64,000 nucleotides of DNA from assembly GCF_000374865.1 (NCBI RefSeq), contig NZ_KB895466.1:36849-100848 (forward strand), in the 5' to 3' direction. The DNA comes from Arthrobacter sp. 135MFCol5.1 (GTDB taxonomy: Bacteria; Actinomycetota; Actinomycetes; Actinomycetales; Micrococcaceae). This document shows, piece by piece, positions 57,586 through 64,000 of the stretch. The position numbers were made by a program, and so were the translations under genes. The notes under the pieces are model-generated. The model was not told the origin of the DNA. It was given only the letters and a program-made list of their open reading frames with translations, and did no database searches. Within the stretch, counting starts at the first letter, position 1. Every line of letters begins with the position of its first letter.

Positions 57586-59844
57586 TTGGAGGGTCCCGAA
57601 ATCCAGTTCTCAGAGGCTGTCATTGACAATGGCCGCTTCGGCAAGCGTGTAATCCGCTTTGAAACCGGCCGCCTCGCCAAGCAGGCCGCCGGCGCAGCCA
57701 TGGTGTACATCGACGACGACACCGCGCTGCTGTCCGCCACCACCGCAGGCAAGCACCCGCGTGAAGGCTTCGACTTCTTCCCGCTGACCGTCGACGTCGA
57801 AGAGCGCATGTACGCTGCCGGCCGCATCCCGGGCTCGTTCTTCCGCCGCGAAGGCCGCCCGTCCACCGAAGCCATCCTGGCCTGCCGCCTGATGGACCGC
57901 CCGCTGCGCCCCGCTTTCATCAAGGGCCTGCGCAACGAGGTCCAGATCGTCGTCACCGTCCTGGCCATCAACCCGGACGAGCTCTACGACGTCGTGGCCA
58001 TCAACGCCTCCTCGATGTCCACCCAGCTCTCCGGCCTGCCGTTCTCCGGCCCGATCGGCGGCGTCCGCGTTGCCCTCGTTGCTGACGAGCACGGTTCACA
58101 GTGGGTTGCGTTCCCCAAGCACTCCCAGCTGGAGAACTCGGTCTTCAACATGGTGGTCGCCGGCCGCGTTGCCGGCGACGACGTCGCCATCATGATGGTT
58201 GAAGCCGAAGCCACCGACAACTCCTGGAACCTCATCAAGGAACAGGGCGCCACCGCCCCCACCGAAGAGGTCGTGGCCGAAGGCCTCGAGGCCGCCAAGC
58301 CGTTCATCAAGGCTCTCTGCGACGCCCAGGCCGATCTCGCCGCGCGCGCCGCAAAGCCCACGGTCGAGTTCCCGGTCTTCCTGGACTACGAGGATGACGC
58401 TTACGCCGCCGTCGAATCCGCTGCCGCCGACAAGCTGGCAGCTGTCTTCCAGATCGCCGACAAGCAGGAACGCGACAACGCCTCCGACGCGCTCAAGGAC
58501 GAAGTCCTGGCGGGCCTGGCCGGTCAGTTCGAAGGCCGCGAAAAAGAGCTGTCCGCTGCTTTCCGCTCGGTCACCAAGCACGTTGTGCGCCAGCGCATCC
58601 TCAAGGACCAGATCCGCATTGACGGCCGCGGCCTGACGGACATCCGCCAGCTCACCGCCGAGGTCGAGGTCCTGCCCCGCGTTCACGGTTCGGCCATCTT
58701 CGAGCGCGGCGAGACCCAGATCATGGGTGTCACCACGCTGAACATGCTCAAGATGGAACAGCAGATCGACTCGCTGTCGCCGGTAACGCGCAAGCGCTAC
58801 ATGCACAACTACAACTTCCCGCCGTACTCCACCGGTGAAACCGGCCGTGTGGGCTCGCCCAAGCGTCGCGAAATCGGCCACGGCGCCCTGGCCGAACGCG
58901 CCCTGGTCCCCGTCCTGCCGTCGCGCGAGGAATTCCCCTACGCCATCCGCCAGGTATCCGAGGCCCTCGGTTCCAACGGCTCGACGTCGATGGGTTCCGT
59001 CTGCGCATCCACCCTGTCCCTGCTGAACGCCGGTGTGCCCCTGAAGGCCGCCGTCGCCGGTATCGCCATGGGCCTGGTGTCCGACCAGGTTGACGGCCAG
59101 ACCCGCTACGCGGCACTGACCGACATCCTCGGCGCCGAAGACGCCTTCGGCGACATGGACTTCAAGGTTGCCGGTACGGCCGAGTTCGTCACCGCCATCC
59201 AGCTGGACACCAAGCTCGACGGTATCCCCGCCTCGGTGCTGGCTGCAGCGCTGAAGCAGGCCCGCGAAGCCCGCCTGCACATCCTCGAGGTCATCAACTC
59301 GGCCATCGACACCCCGGACGAGCTCTCCGAGTTCGCACCGCGCGTCATCGCCGTCAAGATCCCCGTGGACAAGATCGGCGAGGTCATCGGCCCCAAGGGC
59401 AAGATGATCAACCAGATCCAGGAAGACACCGGCGCCGACATCTCCATCGAGGACGACGGCACGGTCTACATTGGCGCCACCAACGGTCCGTCTGCAGACG
59501 CAGCACGCTCCGCCATCAACGCCATCGCCAACCCGCAGGTCCCGGAAATCGGCGAACGCTACCTGGGTACGGTCGTCAAGACCACCACCTTCGGTGCCTT
59601 CGTGTCGCTGACCCCGGGCAAGGACGGCCTCCTGCACATCTCCGAACTCCGCAAGCTGGCCAACGGCAAGCGCGTGGACAACGTCGAGGACGTCGTCTCC
59701 GTGGGCCAGAAGGTCCAGGTTGAGATCACCAAGATCGATGACCGCGGCAAGCTCTCGCTCGCCCCGGTGGTCGCCGAGGAAGAGGCTCCGGCCGACACCG
59801 AGCGCGTCCACGCCACGGAGCCGGCTGAAGGCGCTGACGTCTAA
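57586..59844 (+). CDS. pnp: Polyribonucleotide nucleotidyltransferase (PNPase)
   Basis: 752 aa with two RNase PH domains (~10-230 and ~320-560), a KH domain (IAVKIPVDKIGEVIGPKGKMINQIQEDTGADISIEDDGTV) and a C-terminal S1 domain (LGTVVKTTTFGAFVSLTPGKDGLLHISEL). Active region RGETQIMGVTTL and GSNGSTSMGSVCASTLSLLNAG, with the catalytic DxxFGDMDFK motif. Start set at TTG 57586 (GGAGG eight bases upstream) to match the conserved MEGPEIQFSEAVIDNG N-terminus; the open frame extends upstream without homology. Confidence 0.96.
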   Translation: MEGPEIQFSEAVIDNGRFGKRVIRFETGRLAKQAAGAAMVYIDDDTALLSATTAGKHPREGFDFFPLTVDVEERMYAAGRIPGSFFRREGRPSTEAILACRLMDRPLRPAFIKGLRNEVQIVVTVLAINPDELYDVVAINASSMSTQLSGLPFSGPIGGVRVALVADEHGSQWVAFPKHSQLENSVFNMVVAGRVAGDDVAIMMVEAEATDNSWNLIKEQGATAPTEEVVAEGLEAAKPFIKALCDAQADLAARAAKPTVEFPVFLDYEDDAYAAVESAAADKLAAVFQIADKQERDNASDALKDEVLAGLAGQFEGREKELSAAFRSVTKHVVRQRILKDQIRIDGRGLTDIRQLTAEVEVLPRVHGSAIFERGETQIMGVTTLNMLKMEQQIDSLSPVTRKRYMHNYNFPPYSTGETGRVGSPKRREIGHGALAERALVPVLPSREEFPYAIRQVSEALGSNGSTSMGSVCASTLSLLNAGVPLKAAVAGIAMGLVSDQVDGQTRYAALTDILGAEDAFGDMDFKVAGTAEFVTAIQLDTKLDGIPASVLAAALKQAREARLHILEVINSAIDTPDELSEFAPRVIAVKIPVDKIGEVIGPKGKMINQIQEDTGADISIEDDGTVYIGATNGPSADAARSAINAIANPQVPEIGERYLGTVVKTTTFGAFVSLTPGKDGLLHISELRKLANGKRVDNVEDVVSVGQKVQVEITKIDDRGKLSLAPVVAEEEAPADTERVHATEPAEGADV

Positions 59845-59871
59845 CAGCCCTCGCTTGGCACCAGCATGAAT

Positions 59872-59910
59872 CGGCGGGACCGGTGGATGATCCACCGGTC
59901 CCGCCGCTGT
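59872..59910 (+). terminator. Intrinsic terminator after pnp
   Basis: Perfect 16-bp stem CGGCGGGACCGGTGGA (59872-59887) / TCCACCGGTCCCGCCG (59891-59906), loop TGA, followed by CTGTTA. Strong stem but weak T-run. Confidence 0.75.
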
Positions 59911-59953
59911 TACGATGGCAGCCAGATCCGGCTGCCCGTCCTGAAAGGCTTCA

Positions 59954-61297
59954 ATGACTGTTGTACCCCTGCCGCTTGAGCAGAACCACGCCGGCGACAC
60001 CCTGGTCCATGGCTCCGACGGCGGGTCCGAAGTCCGCCGTTCCGTGCTGCCCGGGGGAGTGCGGGTACTGACGGAAGCGATGCCGGGCCAACGGTCGGCC
60101 ACGATCGGCTTTTGGGTGGGCGTCGGATCCCGTGACGAGGCGCCCGGCCAGCACGGTTCCACGCACTTCCTTGAGCACCTCCTGTTCAAAGGCACCCGCC
60201 GGCGCACCGCCCTGGAGATCGCCTCGGCGTTTGACGAGGTGGGCGGAGAATCGAATGCCGCCACCGCGAAGGAAAGCACGTGCTACTTCGCCCGTGTCCT
60301 GGATTCGGACCTGCCCATGGCCATCGATGTCATTGCGGACATGATCACCGGCGCCGTCCTGGACCCGGATGAGATGGAGCAGGAACGTGACGTCATCCTT
60401 GAGGAAATCGCCATGGACAGCGACGACCCCACCGACGTTGCGCACGAACACTTTGTGGCCGCCGTCCTGGGCAGCCACCCCCTGGGACGGCCGATCGGCG
60501 GGACCCCCGCAGCGATCAAAGCCGTGGCCCGCGACTCCGTGTGGGACCACTACCGCAAGTACTACAAGCCCCAGGAACTGGTCATCACCGCCGCGGGCGG
60601 CCTGGACCACGACGTTGTCTGCGGACTCGTGGTGGACGCCCTCGAATCCGCAGGATGGTCGCTTGAGCCGGATGCGGCCCCGGTCAGCCGGCGCCCCACC
60701 GAACGCGCCCAGATCACCGGAACGGCGGGACTGCACGTGGTCAAGCGCGCAGTGGAACAGGCCAACATCATCATGGGGTGCCCCACCATCGTTGCCACGG
60801 ATGAGCGCCGCTACGTCATGAGCGTCCTGAACGCCGTCCTGGGCGGCGGCATGTCCTCCCGGCTTTTCCAGGAAATCCGCGAGAAGCGCGGATTGGTGTA
60901 CTCCACCTACTCCTTCGCCTCGTCCTACGCCGACGCCGGCTACTTCGGGATGTACGCCGGCTGCACTCCGTCAAAGGTCCGCCAGGTGCTGGACCTGCTG
61001 GGCGTGGAGTTGGACAAGCTCGCGGAGCACGGTATTTCAGGCGATGAATTGCGCAAGGCCGTGGGACAACTCGGCGGCGGGATCGTCCTGGCACTCGAAG
61101 ACACCGGGTCCCGGATGTCCCGGCTGGGCCGCGCCGAACTGGTCTCCGGCGAATACCAGGACATTGACGAAACCCTGCGCCAGATCAAAGCCGTCACCGC
61201 GGAGCAGGTCCAGGAACTCGCCGCCGAACTCGCCGCCGCACCGCGCACTGTCACCGTGGTGGGCCCGTTCGACGAAGACGAGACGTTCGGGTTGTAG
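59954..61297 (+). CDS. M16-family zinc metallopeptidase (PepR/pitrilysin type)
   Basis: 447 aa. Inverted zinc motif HFLEH in HGSTHFLEHLLFKGT near residue 70, and the second Glu in ESNAATAKEST (~residues 97-107). C-terminal half is the inactive repeat domain. It follows pnp, the same order as M. tuberculosis gpsI-pepR. Its last codons (RTVTVVGPFDEDETFGL) recur as decayed tandem copies after the stop. Confidence 0.93.
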   Translation: MTVVPLPLEQNHAGDTLVHGSDGGSEVRRSVLPGGVRVLTEAMPGQRSATIGFWVGVGSRDEAPGQHGSTHFLEHLLFKGTRRRTALEIASAFDEVGGESNAATAKESTCYFARVLDSDLPMAIDVIADMITGAVLDPDEMEQERDVILEEIAMDSDDPTDVAHEHFVAAVLGSHPLGRPIGGTPAAIKAVARDSVWDHYRKYYKPQELVITAAGGLDHDVVCGLVVDALESAGWSLEPDAAPVSRRPTERAQITGTAGLHVVKRAVEQANIIMGCPTIVATDERRYVMSVLNAVLGGGMSSRLFQEIREKRGLVYSTYSFASSYADAGYFGMYAGCTPSKVRQVLDLLGVELDKLAEHGISGDELRKAVGQLGGGIVLALEDTGSRMSRLGRAELVSGEYQDIDETLRQIKAVTAEQVQELAAELAAAPRTVTVVGPFDEDETFGL

Positions 61298-61406
61298 CCT
61301 CCGCGCCCCGGACCGTCACCGTTGCGGGCCGTTCGACGAGCGCACCGTCACCTTGGTGGGCCCGTTCGACGAGCGCACCGTCATTTTGGTGGGTCCGTTC
61401 GACGAG
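61244..61406 (+). repeat. Decayed ~33-base tandem repeat of the M16 peptidase 3' end
   Basis: Copies at 61244-61276 (in the gene), 61309-61340 (32 bases, one deletion), 61341-61373 and 61374-61406, each like CGCACCGTCACCTTGGTGGG then CCCGTTCGACGAG. After copy 4 the sequence continues as the original does (GAA ACC TTC GGC CTG), so the whole gene end was copied. Only copy 1 is translated in frame. Confidence 0.85.
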
Positions 61407-61513
61407 ACCGAAACCTTCGGCCTGTGGCACCCTGCGCCGCGGAGACGCTGGCGGCCCGGCTCTGCAGAGTACATCCTGAGTAGGAATGATCTTCGGCAGG
61501 GGAAGGCGGAACG

Positions 61514-62032
61514 GTGAACGGGCCAGGAGCGAAGCACGGACATCCGGAGTTAACGAACCTGCTGGGTCACTGGGAGGGCTACACACACGTTGCTGCCGGC
61601 CCTTGGGGGCCGGAACACCGCGTGAGCGCCCAAGTGTCCTACACGCAGGTTGCCGGGGGTCTCGGCGTGGTGCAGAGCTACCGGCACGTCGAACCGGACG
61701 GCAGCCACTTCGAGGGCCACGGCATATTCACGATCGATCCGGTCCACAACGACGTGCTGTGGTATTACGTTGACAGCACCGGCGTGCCGCCCGGCAACGC
61801 CGCCCGCTGCACCTCGCGCGACGGTGTCATCCGTGTTGAACGCCGCAATGCCGGAGGCTGGACGCGCCACTCGATCGAGGTGGCGAACGGTGTCCTGACA
61901 CACGTCACCGAATTGCGTTCGCACGGGCGTAACGACGGCGACGATGCCCCGGAGGCGGGTGTGGACGGCAAGGCTTCGTCCTACTCACCATTCATGCGCT
62001 CGGAATTTCACCGCGCCGGAGGCGGGGGCTAG
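61514..62032 (+). CDS. DUF1579-like/nitrobindin-like protein
   Basis: 172 aa beta-barrel-like protein. LTNLLGHWEGYTHVAAGPWGPEHRVSAQVSYTQVAGGLGVVQSYRHVEPDGSHFEGHGIFTIDPVHNDVLWYYVDSTG matches the DUF1579 fold. GTG 61514 with GGAAGGCGG upstream. The TAG stop shares CTAG with the convergent gene. Function unknown. Confidence 0.65.
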   Translation: MNGPGAKHGHPELTNLLGHWEGYTHVAAGPWGPEHRVSAQVSYTQVAGGLGVVQSYRHVEPDGSHFEGHGIFTIDPVHNDVLWYYVDSTGVPPGNAARCTSRDGVIRVERRNAGGWTRHSIEVANGVLTHVTELRSHGRNDGDDAPEAGVDGKASSYSPFMRSEFHRAGGGG

Positions 62033-62310
62033 GACGCCGCCTCGAGGATGCGCGATTTTGGCGCGCCGGCGAGCGCAGGGGCGTCCGCCGGCGAACGCCA
62101 TACCTGTGTTTGGAGGTTCGAGAGCAACTGCTCTGCCTGGGCCAGGTCCGCGAAGTCGAGTTCCACAACAACATATTGCGGTTCGCCCACGGGCCGGCCT
62201 ATCCGGTGCGCGAGAACCCCTGACGCGGACCGGCCAACCGGATCCCGGTCGAATGCCGCCGTCCATGTGCTGAAATCTGTGATTCTGTGTTCGATCTGCA
62301 GGGTGAACAT
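62029..62310 (-). CDS. Small dimeric alpha-beta barrel protein (ABM-like)
   Basis: 93 aa: MFTLQIEHRITDFSTWTAAF, DPVGRSASGVLAHRIGRP, YVVVELDFADLAQAEQLLSNLQTQVW resembles antibiotic-biosynthesis-monooxygenase/cyclase-like small proteins. GGAGACTGG ribosome site before ATG 62310. Function not assignable. Confidence 0.65.
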   Translation of the reverse strand: MFTLQIEHRITDFSTWTAAFDRDPVGRSASGVLAHRIGRPVGEPQYVVVELDFADLAQAEQLLSNLQTQVWRSPADAPALAGAPKSRILEAAS

Positions 62311-62439
62311 TCCAGTCTCCTTACTCGTCCCGCCAGGTTGGAGGACGCTCCACGCTGCTAAAGCTAGATGGTCCGGGCTGCGGCGGGTATCCCAGAATTC
62401 TGGGTGGCAGCGCCGCCGGGTCGCGCAGGATTGCCGGAG

Positions 62440-62445
62440 CATACT
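62440..62445 (+). promoter_or_regulatory. Possible leaderless -10 element for the LuxR-type gene
   Basis: CATACT followed by six bases and ATG 62452. No -35 box and no ribosome site. A weaker member of the leaderless group. Confidence 0.3.
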
Positions 62446-62451
62446 TGGAAC

Positions 62452-63570
62452 ATGACCAAGGGCTGGGCTGCAGACCGGAGCCAGGAGCGCATCCGACTCC
62501 TGGCAGGCTCGGACCTGGATCACCAAGCCCTCCGGACAGCGATTCTGGCAGAAGTGGCCACCATGGTGCCTTTCGATGCATTCGTTTGGCCGTTGTGTGA
62601 TCCCGTCACGACGGTGGGGATGGCGCCGAGGGCCAGGACTCCCTGCCCCCAGGAATTGCCCACACTTATCCGCCTCAAGTACCTCTCCCGGGCGGCCCGC
62701 TGGACCGAGCTGATGCGTTGGCCGGAGCCGGCGGAATCCCTCCTGAAGGCAACGCAGGGAGAGCCCTCCCGCAGCCCGGTGTGGAGTGGCGTGTTGCAAC
62801 GCTATGGCGTCCGCGATGTCCTGTCCGCCGTGTTTGCCGACAAGTATGGGTGTTGGGCCTGGCTCGATTTGTGGCGGACCGGCGATTCGGTCCCCTTCAC
62901 GGACGAAGAAACTGCCTACCTGGGCGAGCTGGCAGCGGCAGTGACCGCCGGCCTGCGGAGGTCCGTAGCCAGGCAATTTTGGATTCGACCGGATCCGGAA
63001 CCTGGCCCGGACCAGGCATCCGGGACAGGATCCGGGCAGCCCGGATTGCCGGAGCAGGCTGTCCTCACCCTGGACGACGATCTGGCGATAGCTGGCCGAA
63101 CGGCGTCCGTGGACGACTGGCTCAAGCTGCTTCAGCCTGGTCCGGTCCCTCACCATCAGGTGCCTGAGGTGTTGAACGTTGCGGCCCAGCTGGCGGCACG
63201 GGAAGCGCTGGTGGACACCCACCCCGCGGAATGCAGGGTCTACGTCGGGGCGGGCCGCTGGGCCTCCCTGCGGGCCAACCGCATGGAGTCGGAGGTGTCC
63301 GGACCCACTCCACCGGTGGCCGTGACGATTCAGGCCAGCACGCCTGCCGCGAGGCTTGACATGTTTGCCCGGGCGTTTGGCCTGTCACCCCGGCAGGGGG
63401 AACTGCTCTGGCTCACTGCGGCAGGGGCCGATACGGCAGCCATGGCGGACGCCCAGGGCGTGACGCCGTACACGATCCAGGACCAATTCAAGCAACTCTT
63501 CCAGACATGCGGAGTCCACAGCCGGGTGTCCCTGCTGGCCATGGCCCTGGGCACGGGAGCCAGGGCCTAG
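62452..63570 (+). CDS. LuxR-type HTH regulator with N-terminal GAF-like domain
   Basis: About 372 aa from ATG 62452. An N-terminal ~170-residue region (RIRLLAGSDLDHQALRTAILAEVATMVPFDAFVWPLCDP, then ...YGVRDVLSAVFADKYGCWAWLDLWR) resembles a GAF sensor. The C-terminus has a LuxR-like HTH (FGLSPRQGELLWLTAAGADTAAMADAQGVTPYTIQDQFKQLFQTCGVHSRVSLLAM). An ATG 84 bases upstream would add a non-conserved leader. Target unknown. Confidence 0.8.
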   Translation: MTKGWAADRSQERIRLLAGSDLDHQALRTAILAEVATMVPFDAFVWPLCDPVTTVGMAPRARTPCPQELPTLIRLKYLSRAARWTELMRWPEPAESLLKATQGEPSRSPVWSGVLQRYGVRDVLSAVFADKYGCWAWLDLWRTGDSVPFTDEETAYLGELAAAVTAGLRRSVARQFWIRPDPEPGPDQASGTGSGQPGLPEQAVLTLDDDLAIAGRTASVDDWLKLLQPGPVPHHQVPEVLNVAAQLAAREALVDTHPAECRVYVGAGRWASLRANRMESEVSGPTPPVAVTIQASTPAARLDMFARAFGLSPRQGELLWLTAAGADTAAMADAQGVTPYTIQDQFKQLFQTCGVHSRVSLLAMALGTGARA

Positions 63571-63628
63571 CGGTGGGCTGTTGGCTTCCGGAGCCACCGC
63601 CTGAGACACATTCGTTCATCGGAAGTTC

Positions 63629-64000
63629 CTACCACAAGACGACGTCCCATCGCCTCGCCGGGTCTGGCGGCAGGAGGAACGGCATAGCGTAGAAGTCGTC
63701 CCACACAGGATCTGTTGGAGGGAGTTGATCCGGCTCAATCAAGTTCCCGTCAGGCTCCTCCGTTTCCGGATCCTCCGTCTCCAGAGCCGGGCACGCTGGG
63801 AGTTCGGCAAGCGGCAGGGTTCCTGGTGGCCAGTGGGTTGGTTGGGGGTCGTGTTGTTCGGGTTTGTAGTGTCGGCCGGTGGGTGAGGTCCAGCCGGGTG
63901 GTTCGTTTTTGGTGGCTGGGTCGGGGGTCCAGGTGCTGTGGTGTTTGAGGCGGTGGTGTCGGGGGCAGAGTTGGGCCAGGTTCCGGGCATCGGTGGTGCC
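63629..64000 (-). CDS. HNH endonuclease (DUF222-HNH family), C-terminal part, truncated by the window edge
   Basis: Open frame on the minus strand from the last base, ending at 63629. The 123 visible residues start TTDARNLAQLCPRHHRLKHHSTW, the distal half of the HNH motif (N..LCPRHHRLKH), and continue through TSPTGRHYKPEQHDP to a proline-rich tail ending WDVVLW. This is the end of the abundant actinobacterial DUF222-HNH proteins. The N-terminal half and start are outside the window. Confidence 0.85.
   Translation of the reverse strand, partial: GTTDARNLAQLCPRHHRLKHHSTWTPDPATKNEPPGWTSPTGRHYKPEQHDPQPTHWPPGTLPLAELPACPALETEDPETEEPDGNLIEPDQLPPTDPVWDDFYAMPFLLPPDPARRWDVVLW

Noticed and set aside
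63739..63990. 83-aa minus-strand frame at the window end
   Set aside because: Shadow frame of the HNH endonuclease tail, whose own frame continues to the window edge without a start.
1..64000. tRNA, rRNA, CRISPR, insertion sequence or prophage
   Set aside because: No cloverleaf genes, direct-repeat arrays, transposase motifs or integrase genes were seen; HNH at the end is a genomic family member, not evidence of a phage.

Overview
This is a GC-rich actinobacterial chromosome segment, most like Arthrobacter/Pseudarthrobacter (Micrococcaceae). The assignment rests on frequent GTG and TTG starts, genes coupled through ATGA, GTGA or TGATG overlaps, a DivIVA-repeat protein, an IF-2 with a long Gly/Pro/Ala/Arg linker, an HNH protein tail of the type common in this family, and the actinobacterial order dxr-rip1-ispG-GNAT ... 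proS ... rimP-nusA-ylxR-infB-rbfA ... truB-ribF-rpsO-pnp-M16 peptidase. Assignment is by recognition of translated sequence, with no database search. No rRNA, tRNA, CRISPR array or insertion sequence was seen.

Layout. 1-2.0 kb: end of frr, cdsA and a DivIVA-repeat protein. 2.0-8.7 kb: an acetate-uptake island in which a LytS-type kinase and LytTR regulator lie between two sodium:solute symporters transcribed divergently. 8.8-10.6 kb: small membrane proteins. 10.7-15.0 kb: an Lrp-type regulator divergent from a three-gene 2-oxoacid (probably branched-chain) dehydrogenase operon. 15.0-23.8 kb: a TetR regulator divergent from a seven-gene leucine/isovalerate operon (acyl-CoA carboxylase beta and biotin subunits, acyl-CoA dehydrogenase, two CoA-transferase subunits, MaoC hydratase, CitE-like lyase). 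23.8-25.3 kb: lipase maturation factor homologue. 25.4-31.6 kb: dxr, rip1/rseP, ispG and a GNAT gene, interrupted by a SatD-like/DUF3307-like pair and a YciI protein. 31.7-35 kb: lipoprotein, TetR and ABC exporter. 35-42.2 kb: proS, a TauE permease, a PLP decarboxylase, an antibiotic-kinase-like protein, a VIT1-type transporter and a DUF4439 protein. 42.3-48.4 kb: rimP-nusA-ylxR-infB-rbfA. 48.4-51.8 kb: beta-propeller secreted protein, nucleoside deaminase, zinc-ribbon thioredoxin, aminotransferase. 51.9-61.3 kb: truB, two membrane proteins, ribF, kynA-kynU, rpsO, pnp, M16 peptidase. 61.5-64 kb: DUF1579-like protein, small dimeric alpha-beta barrel protein, LuxR-type regulator and the end of an HNH endonuclease that runs off the window.

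How the parts work together. The first 24 kb is dominated by acetate and branched-chain carbon use. Three CRP/GlxR-type boxes (TGTGA-N6-TCACA or one mismatch) sit in its three divergent promoter regions, which suggests common cAMP/GlxR control. Order and content of the dehydrogenase plus leucine clusters match the Mycobacterium tuberculosis Rv2495c-Rv2506 neighbourhood as I recall it.

The most unusual items are: the SatD-like/DUF3307-like pair, whose first protein combines a nucleotide-cyclase-like N-terminal pattern with a C-terminal helix-turn-helix and whose promoter looks leaderless behind interlocked inverted repeats; tandem copies of the 3' ends of two unrelated genes (rbfA and the M16 peptidase); and three convergent gene pairs that share a CTAG tetramer as both stop codons.
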